Shown: in pieces, positions 24,721-32,150 of the stretch
How positions within the stretch are numbered: position 1 is the stretch's first letter
How the letters are laid out: every line of letters begins with the position of its first letter
Assembly: GCA_934463265.1 (NCBI GenBank)
Contig: CAKSIU010000001.1
Location: 62,001 to 126,000 of the forward strand
Origin: an uncultured Eubacteriales bacterium
GTDB taxonomy: Bacteria > Bacillota > Clostridia > Oscillospirales > Acutalibacteraceae
Direction of reading: 5' to 3'
DNA length: 64,000 nucleotides
Program-made: the position numbers and the translations under genes
Notes under the pieces: generated by a model
Databases searched by the model: none
What the model was told of the DNA's origin: nothing
The model's input: the letters and a program-made list of their open reading frames with translations, nothing else

Positions 24721-26096
24721 TAAAACTTAATTTTTTCGGCGATATAATTGACCAAATTATCAATGGAAATGCGTTCTTGCAGCATAGAATCGCGGTTTCT
24801 GACGGTAACACAGTTGTCGGATTCGCTGTCGAAATCGTAGGTGATGCAGAAAGGCGTTCCGATTTCATCCTGGCGACGATATCTTTTTCCGATCGAGCCG
24901 GTTTCGTCGTAATCGACCATAAAATGTTTGGATAATAAATCGTAAACTTTGTTGGCTTCGTCGCTTAGTTTTTTCGATAATGGAAAAATAGCGGCTTTAA
25001 AAGGAGCCAACGCCGGGTGCAATTTTAATACAATGCGAGTATCATTTTCGTCGATTTTTTCTTCATCATAAGCGTCGCAAAGGAACGCCAAAGCTACTCT
25101 GTCAGCGCCGAGTGAAGGCTCGATAACATAAGGAATATAGCGCTTGTTTTCGTCCTGGTCGAAGTACTCGAGGCTCTTTCCGGAGTGATTTTGATGCTGA
25201 GTTAAGTCGAAATCGGTGCGGTCTGCGATGCCCCAGAGTTCTCCCCAGCCGAATGGGAACAAAAATTCGATATCGGTGGTGGCGGTTGAATAGTGTGATA
25301 ATTCCTCTTTAGAATGGTCGCGAAGCCGAATATTATCGGGTTTTAAGCCTAATTTTAAGAGCCAGTTTTTGCAAAAGTCTTTCCAATAATGAAACCATTC
25401 TAAATCGGTGCCAGGTTTGCAAAAAAATTCAAGTTCCATCTGTTCAAACTCCCGCATACGAAAAATAAAGTTGCCGGGGGTAATTTCATTTCTAAAAGTT
25501 TTTCCAATTTGGGCGATACCAAAGGGTAATTTTCGCCTAGAGGTACGCTGAACGTTTGCAAAATTTACAAAAATTCCCTGAGCAGTTTCCGGACGCAGAT
25601 AAATTTCGTTTTTAGCATCTTCCGTCACGCCCTGAAACGTCTTGAACATAAGATTAAACTTGCGAATATCGGTAAAATTTTCGGCGCCGCATTCCGGGCA
25701 AGTGATGTGGCTTTTGGCTATGTAATCGGTCATCTGCTCGAAAGTCATACCATTGGCGTCGCCGCCGAAAATTTCGATTAATTTGTCAGCGCGATGCCGA
25801 GTTTTACATTCACGACAGTCCATTAAAGGGTCGGAGAAACCGCCGACGTGTCCCGAAGCGACCCAAGTTTGAGGGTTCATCAAAATGGCAGAATCCAGGC
25901 CGACGTTAAGTTTATTTTCTTTGACGAATTTTTGTCGCCAAGCGGTTTTTATGTTATTTTTAAATTCCACACCCAAAGGGCCGTAGTCCCAGGAGTTGGA
26001 AAGGCCTCCATAAATTTCCGAGCCGGGAAACACAAATCCTCTATTTTTGCACAACGACACGATTTTTTCCATAGATTTTTCTTTGTTTGTTAGCAT
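24720..26096 (-). CDS. glyS: Glycyl-tRNA synthetase (alpha2 type)
   Basis: 458 residues, the homodimeric class II type. It opens with NRGFVFPGSEIYGGLSNSWDYGPLG (motif: SEIYGGLSNSWDYGPLG). Motif 2 is TFRNEITPGNFIFRMREFEQ (here FRNEITPGNF) and motif 3 is GADRVALAFL. Two Cys pairs (DCRECK and CPECGAE) probably bind zinc. The ATG follows GGAGGTCGAAT. No T-box leader is present. It is transcribed alone on the minus strand. Confidence 0.97.
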   Translation of the reverse strand: MLTNKEKSMEKIVSLCKNRGFVFPGSEIYGGLSNSWDYGPLGVEFKNNIKTAWRQKFVKENKLNVGLDSAILMNPQTWVASGHVGGFSDPLMDCRECKTRHRADKLIEIFGGDANGMTFEQMTDYIAKSHITCPECGAENFTDIRKFNLMFKTFQGVTEDAKNEIYLRPETAQGIFVNFANVQRTSRRKLPFGIAQIGKTFRNEITPGNFIFRMREFEQMELEFFCKPGTDLEWFHYWKDFCKNWLLKLGLKPDNIRLRDHSKEELSHYSTATTDIEFLFPFGWGELWGIADRTDFDLTQHQNHSGKSLEYFDQDENKRYIPYVIEPSLGADRVALAFLCDAYDEEKIDENDTRIVLKLHPALAPFKAAIFPLSKKLSDEANKVYDLLSKHFMVDYDETGSIGKRYRRQDEIGTPFCITYDFDSESDNCVTVRNRDSMLQERISIDNLVNYIAEKIKF

Positions 26097-26125
26097 ATTC
26101 GACCTCCGTTAACGTTGATAATTAT

Positions 26126-26154
26126 ATATTAATTCAGCGAAAAGCTCTTGTCAA
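26126..26154 (-). promoter_or_regulatory. Candidate promoter of glyS
   Basis: On the minus strand TTGACA (26149-26154), a 17-base spacer and TAATAT (26126-26131) lie about 30 bases upstream of the glyS start. Confidence 0.5.
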
Positions 26155-26231
26155 ATAAAAGGCGCGGGACGAATTTTGCGCGCAGTTAATGAGTTTTGCA
26201 AATAAATTTTTGTTAAAAGTCAAAATTAGGC

Positions 26232-26260
26232 TTGACAAAATTTAAACTTTATAATATAAT
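26232..26260 (+). promoter_or_regulatory. Consensus promoter of tRNA-Pro
   Basis: TTGACA (26232-26237), a 17-base spacer and TATAAT (26255-26260) match both sigma-A hexamers exactly. The tRNA starts 56 bases further on. The rest of 26097-26315 holds only the glyS promoter. Confidence 0.8.
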
Positions 26261-26315
26261 TTAAAATACGTTTGATGGGTGTTCGCGCGAATTTTATTTC
26301 TAAAATTAAAAATAA

Positions 26316-26392
26316 CGAGGTGTAGCTCAGTTTGGTAGAGTGCTTGGTTTGGGACCAAGATGCCGCAGGTTCGAGCCCTGTCACCTCGACCA
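26316..26392 (+). tRNA. tRNA-Pro (anticodon TGG)
   Basis: The acceptor stem CGAGGTG pairs with CACCTCG, the anticodon stem CTTGG pairs with CCAAG around loop TTTGGGA (anticodon TGG), and the T loop is GGTTCGAGCCC-like. The discriminator base A and an encoded CCA end the gene. From the tRNA end to 26634 there is no gene, only AT-rich sequence with a weak hairpin and T run near 26590-26620. Confidence 0.95.
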
Positions 26393-26634
26393 GATAGTGC
26401 CTGGAGGCAGTTCGCGTACGAAACTAAACGCAAATCATTTTCTTTTGTTCTCGCGCCTTAAACTTTCAGGTCCATATTGGTTTTCTGCACTAGTGCGTGG
26501 GCCAAGTTCGCGTTCTAGATTGGGTGCGAGCTTTTTGTTTTTTTATTCGCGTTTTGAGTTCTCTATTAGCTATTAGCACCAGATAAAGAAGTTGATTTTT
26601 TATTGGTCAGCTTTTTTGTTTTTAGAAGGTATAT

Positions 26635-27459
26635 ATGGCAGAAAGTTAGAGAAATAGTAGATTTCAGACACTGGACTTCAGTAAAACTGAGCCTTTAGTG
26701 TGTCCTCCTACAAAATTTTTTGACAATATGTCATTTATTGGTGATGAGTTTGTTGGTTGTTTTTTGTTGGAAACGGAAAAAGGTCTTGTGCTTATTGACT
26801 GTATGAATCAAGATAATCGGCCCATTGCAATTATAGAGCAGGGCATTTTTGATTTGGAAAAAGACATTAATCGATTATATGCTATAATCATTAGTCATGG
26901 TCATGGAGACCATTTTGGCAAAGCTGATTATTTTCAAGAAAAATATGGTGCGAACATATACATGTCAAAAATTGACTATGAGCTTTCAAAAAAAGTGCGG
27001 CCAGGTTTATCTTGGAAACCTGTTAACTTTAAAGTAAATCATTTTTTAGAAGATAGAGAAACACTTGATTTTGGTGATGTACAAATAAAATTAGTATTTA
27101 CACCAGGCCATACCCCAGGTTGTTTTTCTTTTTTGATTCCAGTAACAGACGAGGGACGGTTTCATACGGTCGCATTATGGGGTGGTGCTGGCATTGTAAA
27201 AGGCTCTAATGTAAGCGATTATTTAAGTTAGTGGGAAAAATTCAGCAAAATATGCAGAGAAAACAAGGTTAACGGAGAGATTGCGACGCATCCGTTTTTA
27301 GATATGGGAATAAAGCGACTAGAAATAGTGAGAAATATAACAGATGGAGTGCCAAATCCTTTTGTTTTAGGAGAGAATGGCTATCGCTATTATGAAAAAA
27401 TGTTTTACGATTATGCCTTAAAGTTTTTGTCTGGCGAAAAGCTATTAGGTAAAAAATAA
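26635..27459 (+). pseudogene. Metallo-beta-lactamase-fold hydrolase, interrupted by two in-frame amber codons
   Basis: From ATG 26635 (AGAAGG upstream) one frame runs to TAA 27457-27459, about 275 codons, broken only by TAG at 26647-26649 and TAG at 27229-27231. The middle part is a good MBL-fold protein, with ISHGHGDHFG giving the HxHxDH zinc site and FTPGHTPGC giving the next ligand. The last zinc-binding His is probably in ATHPFLDMG, after the second TAG. A shorter protein could start at GTG 26698, but it would lack the C-terminal zinc ligand. Other genes here end in TAG normally, so decay is more likely than recoding. Confidence 0.75.
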
Positions 27460-27512
27460 AACATCTAACAAGTTCATTAACCATTTTTTTAATATTTAAA
27501 ACCTATGGAAAT

Positions 27513-27989
27513 TTGGTGATTATTTTGGAAAAATCTAGAGTAAAATTAAATATTTGTGGTTCTGATTACATCTTGGCCTCAGAAGATAGCGAGTCTTATA
27601 TGAGATTGGTTGGCGAAAAAGTTGATGAAAAATTAAGCGAAATTTTAGCGAAAAGTCCTAAACTTTCTGTTTCGATGGCGGCGGTGCTTTCTTCGTTGGA
27701 GTTCTGTGATGAAACACTTAAGTCTCAGGAAAAAAATGAGAGCCTTAAATCTCAAATAAAAGATTATGCGGATGAAAATGCTAAAATTCGCAAAAATTGT
27801 GAAATTGCGGAAAGAGAAAATTTCAAGCTGAGGAGCAAAATTAACGATTTAAGCTTGAGTATTGAAAATTGCAAGCGTAATATTGAGCTTTTAAAAGCTG
27901 ATAAAACGCTTCATTCCGGTAGCTTTGCGCCGAAAAATGAAGTTGTGACTTTTTCTGTGCTTGAAAATGAAGTTGCTAGTGACTGCTAG
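27513..27989 (+). CDS. zapA: Cell division protein ZapA
   Basis: About 155-158 residues. The N-terminal globular domain (KSRVKLNICGSDYILASEDS, then YMRLVGEKVDEKL) matches ZapA, and the rest is a long coiled coil (about 75-135). ZapA cross-links FtsZ filaments at the division site. The start is not settled: TTG 27513, GTG 27516 and TTG 27525 are in frame, with GGTGA best placed for 27525. The stop is eight bases before a three-armed element. Confidence 0.85.
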   Translation: MVIILEKSRVKLNICGSDYILASEDSESYMRLVGEKVDEKLSEILAKSPKLSVSMAAVLSSLEFCDETLKSQEKNESLKSQIKDYADENAKIRKNCEIAERENFKLRSKINDLSLSIENCKRNIELLKADKTLHSGSFAPKNEVVTFSVLENEVASDC

Positions 27990-27996
27990 CTTGGGG

Positions 27997-28094
27997 GCCG
28001 CCCGGGAACTCAAGAATTGAGTTCCCGGGCTAGTTTGATATAGAATATCAAACTAGCCGCAAAGTAAAAAATTTTTTTTACTTTGCAGGGCGGC
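27997..28094. repeat. Three-armed structured element, zapA side (cleanest copy)
   Basis: The outer stem GCCGCCC (27997-28003) pairs with GGGCGGC (28088-28094). Inside, three perfect hairpins follow each other with almost no linker: 28004-28013/28017-28026 (10 bp, loop GAA), 28028-28041/28045-28058 (14 bp, loop AGA) and 28059-28070/28075-28086 (12 bp). Only 28027 and 28087 stay unpaired at the junction. It follows zapA by eight bases and has no T-tract. Beyond it, up to dut, lies a frame of about 60 codons without a start. Confidence 0.9.
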
Positions 28095-28384
28095 AGTGCA
28101 GGCATATTGTAAGCAGTTTTGAAAAATAAAAAGAAAAAGTAAAAATATATGATAAAAATGAGAATTTGAAGAATAAGATTAAATTTTTGAAGCTAAAAGT
28201 TGTCAAAATACTAACTGCTGTGGAAAATTCGGTTGAAAAAGTTGAAAGATTGAAGTTTTTCAACAACCATAGCAAAAATAAGAATGGCGGCAGAGCAGTT
28301 TTAATTTGCGAAGTTGTGGATTAAACAGTTTATTTTGTTAAATATTGTTAAAGTATGTTAAAAGCGGTCGGAGGGGTTCGAATT

Positions 28385-28837
28385 TTGAATTTTGAAGTAG
28401 AAATTAAATTAATGAAAACCAGGAAAAATGCGATAATTCCGGTGCGAGCCACAAAAGGTTCGGCTGGATTTGACTTGTATGCCTGCATGGAGGAACCGAT
28501 TAATTTAAGTGTTGGAGAGTCCGTGCTGATACCGACGGGAATTGCGATAGAGCTTCCCAGCAGCGAGATGGCGGCATTTATTTTTGCAAGGAGCGGTCTG
28601 GCGACTAAATATGGAATTTCGTTGTCGAACGGAGTAGGTGTTGTAGACAGCGATTATCGTGGTGAAATTTGCGTAGGGTTGCGGAATTTTGGCACAGAAA
28701 ATTACATAATTGAAAAAAATGAACGTATTGCGCAAATGGTAATTATGCCTGTGATTCCAGCAGTTTTTTCTGAAAATAAAATTTTAAACGGAACTGACAG
28801 AGGCAGCGGAGGCTTCGGTTCAACGGGGAAAAATTAA
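28385..28837 (+). CDS. dut: Deoxyuridine 5'-triphosphate nucleotidohydrolase (dUTPase)
   Basis: About 150 residues, the trimeric dUTPase length. The five motifs are visible: GSAGFDLYA, FARSGLATKYGISLSNG with GVVDSDYRGEI, ERIAQMVI, and the C-terminal arm DRGSGGFGSTG. It hydrolyses dUTP to dUMP and keeps uracil out of DNA. The start is taken as TTG 28385, with GGAGGGG eight bases upstream; in-frame ATG 28355 lacks a ribosome binding site. Confidence 0.96.
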   Translation: MNFEVEIKLMKTRKNAIIPVRATKGSAGFDLYACMEEPINLSVGESVLIPTGIAIELPSSEMAAFIFARSGLATKYGISLSNGVGVVDSDYRGEICVGLRNFGTENYIIEKNERIAQMVIMPVIPAVFSENKILNGTDRGSGGFGSTGKN

Positions 28838-28873
28838 AATTTTGAAAATAATACGTTTAGCTTTTATTTGCAG

Positions 28874-28911
28874 CAAATTTGATAATTAATAACATAAAAT
28901 TTGTCTTTTTT
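28874..28911 (+). terminator. Weak terminator after dut
   Basis: CAAATTT (28874-28880) pairs with AAATTTG (28897-28903) and a T run follows. The long A/T loop makes this a modest call. Confidence 0.4.
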
Positions 28912-28951
28912 AGCTATTATAAAATTATTATCGCGCAAATTACAAAAATAC

Positions 28952-28996
28952 TTGACATATACATGAAATTTGTGTATAATATTGTTGTGGCCACAA
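28952..28996 (+). promoter_or_regulatory. Consensus promoter and palindrome in front of the first GG-leader gene
   Basis: TTGACA (28952-28957), a 17-base spacer and TATAAT (28975-28980) are a perfect sigma-A promoter. Four bases later comes the perfect 12-bp palindrome TTGTGGCCACAA (28985-28996), covering the expected start site. Its position suggests a repressor operator. The second GG-leader gene has the same layout with another palindrome. Confidence 0.75.
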
Positions 28997-29021
28997 ATTA
29001 TTAAAGAAAGGTTTGATTTAT

Positions 29022-29285
29022 ATGAAAAAAAACGAAAATGATTTGAATAAGCAAGTTTCAAGTGAACAATTGGAAGATGTGTCTGGAGGATATATTAATT
29101 GGGACTCTTATGATGAAGAATGGAATGTAATTGATGACAATACTGGTAAGTTAATTGGATATTGTGGTACAAGAAATGACGCTGAAGAAAAGGCAAGAAA
29201 GCATGGGTTTAGTATTGACGAAATTCAATACAAAGACTGGGAAAAGCTTATAGAGGCACAAAATGCGAAAAAATCCAGTAAGTAA
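29022..29285 (+). CDS. Small protein with a double-glycine leader (GG-leader protein 1)
   Basis: 87 residues from ATG 29022, with AAAGAAAGG upstream. Residues 1-25 form a charged leader ending SSEQLEDVSGGY, the pattern of leaders cut after GG by peptidase-containing ABC transporters. The mature part is acidic and has WNVIDDNTGKLIGYCG, then DAEEKARKHGFSIDEI. This second half resembles that of the protein encoded at 39166-39450. There is one cysteine. Function is unknown: an exported signalling or antimicrobial peptide, or a RiPP precursor, are possibilities. No exporter or modifying enzyme is adjacent. Confidence 0.7.
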   Translation: MKKNENDLNKQVSSEQLEDVSGGYINWDSYDEEWNVIDDNTGKLIGYCGTRNDAEEKARKHGFSIDEIQYKDWEKLIEAQNAKKSSK

Positions 29286-29366
29286 GGTTATTTTACTGCA
29301 TAATCACGGGGAGAGGGGGGTAAATTTAAATTTACATTAAAACATAAAAATTGAACAAGATTTTTT

Positions 29367-29405
29367 ATATATTTCGGAGATAATTTCGAAATATATATTT
29401 TTTTA
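29367..29405 (+). terminator. Terminator of GG-leader gene 1
   Basis: ATATATTTCG (29367-29376) pairs with CGAAATATAT (29387-29396) and a T run follows. It lies 81 bases past the stop and directly before the mreB promoter. Confidence 0.65.
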
Positions 29406-29435
29406 TTGAGAAAAATGTGGCTTGTGTAGTATAAT
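29406..29435 (+). promoter_or_regulatory. Candidate promoter of the mreBCD operon
   Basis: TTGAGA (29406-29411), an 18-base spacer and TATAAT (29430-29435) lie about 68 bases upstream of mreB. Confidence 0.6.
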
Positions 29436-29502
29436 ACTTGTAAAATAACATTTTTATGTAAGAAAATTCTTGTATCGTGGTTGAAAGGGGCAAAAAATCA
29501 GA

Positions 29503-30513
29503 ATGTTTTCTAGGGACATAGGCATAGACTTAGGCACAGCAAATACATTGGTATTCATGAAAAATAAGGGAATAATTTTACGAGAGCCATCGGTGGTGGC
29601 TGTGGACGTAAATACCGATACAGTTTTGGCAGTAGGGCTACAGGCAAAGGACATGATTGGCAGAACACCAGGCTCGATAGTGGCGGTAAGTCCGCTTAAA
29701 GACGGAGTGATAGCAAATTTTGACATTACAGCTACGATGCTTAAGCATTTTATAAGGAAAACTGTAAAAACCAGCATTTTCAGCAAACGTCCCAAGGTAG
29801 TAGTTTGCATACCGGCGGGAGTTACCGAAGTGGAAAAACGTGCCGTTGAGGACGCAACCAGGCAGGCAGGCGCGCGAGAAGTTGAACTTATTCAAGAACC
29901 GATGGCAGCGGCAATTGGCGCGGGTTTGCCGGTGGCAGAGCCGACAGGAAGCATGGTTGTGGACATTGGCGGAGGAACTTCTGAAATTGCGGTAATTTCG
30001 CTGGGAGACATAGTTACATCGCAGTCCGTGAGGGTTGCCGGCAACAAATTCGACGAGGCGATAGTGGCTTACATCAAGAGAAAATATAATTTACTTATAG
30101 GCGAGCGCACCGCAGAAAACATAAAAATTCAAATAGGATCGGCGTTCGAATATGAAAATGAAGGCACGATGGACATTAAAGGCCGAAATTTGGTAGACGG
30201 TTTGCCAAAACATATCGAAATCACGGCGGCAGAAGTTCGGGAGGCGCTGTATGACTCTTTAGCAGTGATTGTGGACGCGATTAAAGGCACGCTGGAAAAA
30301 ACTCCGCCGGAACTTGCCGCGGACATAATTGACCATGGAATCATGCTGACGGGTGGTGGTGCGCTTCTTCGCGGACTTGACCAGTTGGTTTCAAACGAAA
30401 CAAGAATGGTAGTTCATGTGGCAGAACGCCCATTGGATTGCGTTGCGGACGGTACGGGTAAGCGCTTAGAATTGGTTTTGCCGAGGAGTTATTACAGACG
30501 CAAAAATTCTTAA
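29503..30513 (+). CDS. mreB: Rod shape-determining protein MreB
   Basis: 336 residues, an actin-like ATPase. Phosphate 1 motif DIGIDLGTANTLVF is at the N-terminus, phosphate 2 is VVDIGGGTSEIAVISLG, and the adenosine motif is LTGGGALLRGLDQL near 286. It forms membrane-bound filaments that guide lateral wall synthesis with MreC, MreD, RodA and PBP2. The ATG lies 10 bases after GAAAGGGG. It leads mreB-mreC-mreD-pbp. Confidence 0.97.
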   Translation: MFSRDIGIDLGTANTLVFMKNKGIILREPSVVAVDVNTDTVLAVGLQAKDMIGRTPGSIVAVSPLKDGVIANFDITATMLKHFIRKTVKTSIFSKRPKVVVCIPAGVTEVEKRAVEDATRQAGAREVELIQEPMAAAIGAGLPVAEPTGSMVVDIGGGTSEIAVISLGDIVTSQSVRVAGNKFDEAIVAYIKRKYNLLIGERTAENIKIQIGSAFEYENEGTMDIKGRNLVDGLPKHIEITAAEVREALYDSLAVIVDAIKGTLEKTPPELAADIIDHGIMLTGGGALLRGLDQLVSNETRMVVHVAERPLDCVADGTGKRLELVLPRSYYRRKNS

Positions 30514-30561
30514 ATAGTTATTTTTGACGGGTTTATTTTCTATTTAATCATCTTTTTGCCA

Positions 30562-30593
30562 GAGCGGGGATCATTTAAAAAAGGTCTCCGCTC
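30562..30593 (+). other. Hairpin between mreB and mreC
   Basis: GAGCGG (30562-30567) pairs with CCGCTC (30588-30593), with partial inner pairing. There is no clear T run directly after it, so it may be an RNA stability or attenuation element rather than a full terminator. Confidence 0.4.
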
Positions 30594-30648
30594 GTTTGAT
30601 AGCAATTTTTTGTGGTTTTGAGTTGTTTTTTGTAAAGGAGCGTTGAGT

Positions 30649-31521
30649 TTGAAAAAATTTTTTATGAGTAATGGCTTTAAAATTTTTGCAGCGTGCGTTT
30701 TTATCGTTGCCGGAGTGTCTATTTTGACGTTTGTACCCGGAGCAAATTCGCTGCCGAATGTGATAGATTTTATTTCGACTCCTATGCAGAAAGTGTCTGA
30801 CGATTTGACGGACACAGCGCGTTCTGTTTTGCCAAAAACTCAAAAATCTGCAGAAGATTATGAACAGGAAATACAGAATTTGAAGTCGGAACTGAAGCGT
30901 ATGCGGACAATTTTGGTGGACTATTATGACGTTAAACGTGAAAATGCGCAGTATTTGAAGTTTTATGACTTTAAAAAGCAAAATGAGTCGCTAACTTTTA
31001 AAATGGCGTCGGTGATTGCAAAAGACCCGAATGATTTATTTTTTGGCTTTACACTGGACAAGGGTAGCAGCGACGGGATTTCTGTGAATGACCCGGTAAT
31101 AACGGACAACGGCTTAATTGGAAGGGTGGCTTCGGTTAAGAGTCATTCTTGTATTGTAAAAACGATTTTATCCCCGGAGTATAAAATCGGCGTTCTCGAC
31201 AAAGTTACCGGGGACAGCGGCGTTATTACCGGCAAAAAGTCTTTGGCAAACGAAAATAAAACTGCTATGATGTATATTTCGGCGCAAAACAAGATGCAGG
31301 TGGACGATATTGTTGTTACGTCGGGGCTTGGAGGAATTTGTCCGAGAGATTTGCCGGTGGGAATGGTTAAGGAAATAAAAAATGATGAGTATGATTCGTC
31401 ATTTTATGCCGTAATTGAGCCTTTTGACGATGTGAAAAATATTATTGATGTTTTTGTTGTGACTGGATTTCAGGGCAAAGGTGACATAATTTCTGAGCTT
31501 TTGCCTCAGGTTAAAAAGTAA
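30649..31521 (+). CDS. mreC: Rod shape-determining protein MreC
   Basis: About 290 residues. It has one N-terminal membrane anchor (about 10-30), a coiled coil (about 65-100) and the extracytoplasmic beta domains with VIAKDPNDLFFGFTLDKGSSDG (part: DKGSSDGISVNDPVIT), LIGRVASV and VVTSGLGGICPRDLPVGMV. It scaffolds the elongasome outside the membrane. TTG 30649 is chosen because AAAGGAG is well spaced from it; the TTG six bases earlier is too close. Confidence 0.93.
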   Translation: MKKFFMSNGFKIFAACVFIVAGVSILTFVPGANSLPNVIDFISTPMQKVSDDLTDTARSVLPKTQKSAEDYEQEIQNLKSELKRMRTILVDYYDVKRENAQYLKFYDFKKQNESLTFKMASVIAKDPNDLFFGFTLDKGSSDGISVNDPVITDNGLIGRVASVKSHSCIVKTILSPEYKIGVLDKVTGDSGVITGKKSLANENKTAMMYISAQNKMQVDDIVVTSGLGGICPRDLPVGMVKEIKNDEYDSSFYAVIEPFDDVKNIIDVFVVTGFQGKGDIISELLPQVKK

Positions 31522-31541
31522 AATTTGTAGCTGGGAGGAAC

Positions 31542-31573
31542 GCCGCGCCCCCACTATATCGCGGGGGCGCGGC
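31542..31573. repeat. GC-rich hairpin with the ACTATATCGC loop between mreC and mreD
   Basis: GCCGCGCCCCC (31542-31552) pairs perfectly with 31563-31573 around the 10-base loop ACTATATCGC. No T run follows. The loop is almost the same as those at 9117-9126 and 56164-56173, while the stems differ. It sits 20 bases after mreC inside an operon. Confidence 0.85.
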
Positions 31574-31608
31574 CCTTATAAAATGTTTTGGATTTTCGGG
31601 AGGCTGTT

Positions 31609-32121
31609 ATGAACGCACTTTACAAGTACGTACGTTTTTTGGCGTATACAATTGAGATTTTAGTTTTTTTTATAATTGAACGAATTCCAAATTTAATTCC
31701 CAGCGTGAACCATGTTAAGCCGATGATTTTGGCGCCGGTTGCGATAATGATAGCGTTGTTTGAGGGCAACAAAGTCGGAACGGTGTTCGGATTCGTCGTA
31801 GGGGTGTTTTTGGACGTGGGTGCGACAGGCAAAATAGGCTTTTATTCGGCAGTTTTGGCTTGTTTGGGATTTTTGGTTGGAACGGCGGCACAAAAAATTA
31901 TAAAGTTTAACTTGATTACTTCGGTTGCCTTTGCAATCGCATTTACGGCTGCTTTTTACTTTACGCACTTCATTTTTGAATACTTATTTCGTGGCTATTC
32001 GGACTTAATTTACGCGTTTTTTAACCATTATTTGGTAGGAGCGCTATATACCGTGATGTTATCGCCGTTTATTTACTTTTTTAACAAGGCGTTTGCGGTA
32101 AATATTAAAGCAAAAGATTGA
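31609..32121 (+). CDS. mreD: Rod shape-determining protein MreD
   Basis: 170 residues, nearly all membrane: about five hydrophobic segments between residues 10 and 160, with LIPSVNHVKPMILAPVAI and GKIGFYSAVLACLGFLVG typical of MreD. It joins MreC to the elongasome. ATG 31609 follows CGGGAGGC. An upstream in-frame TTG would include this site in the coding region. Confidence 0.88.
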   Translation: MNALYKYVRFLAYTIEILVFFIIERIPNLIPSVNHVKPMILAPVAIMIALFEGNKVGTVFGFVVGVFLDVGATGKIGFYSAVLACLGFLVGTAAQKIIKFNLITSVAFAIAFTAAFYFTHFIFEYLFRGYSDLIYAFFNHYLVGALYTVMLSPFIYFFNKAFAVNIKAKD

Positions 32122-32150
32122 TTTTTTTGCGGGAAAGGGGTGTGAAAGTC

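Noticed and set aside
26647..27231. Reassignment of TAG to an amino acid
   Set aside because: Ordinary genes here (yidD, rplW, rpmJ, map) end in TAG, so TAG works as a stop; the MBL gene is better read as decaying.
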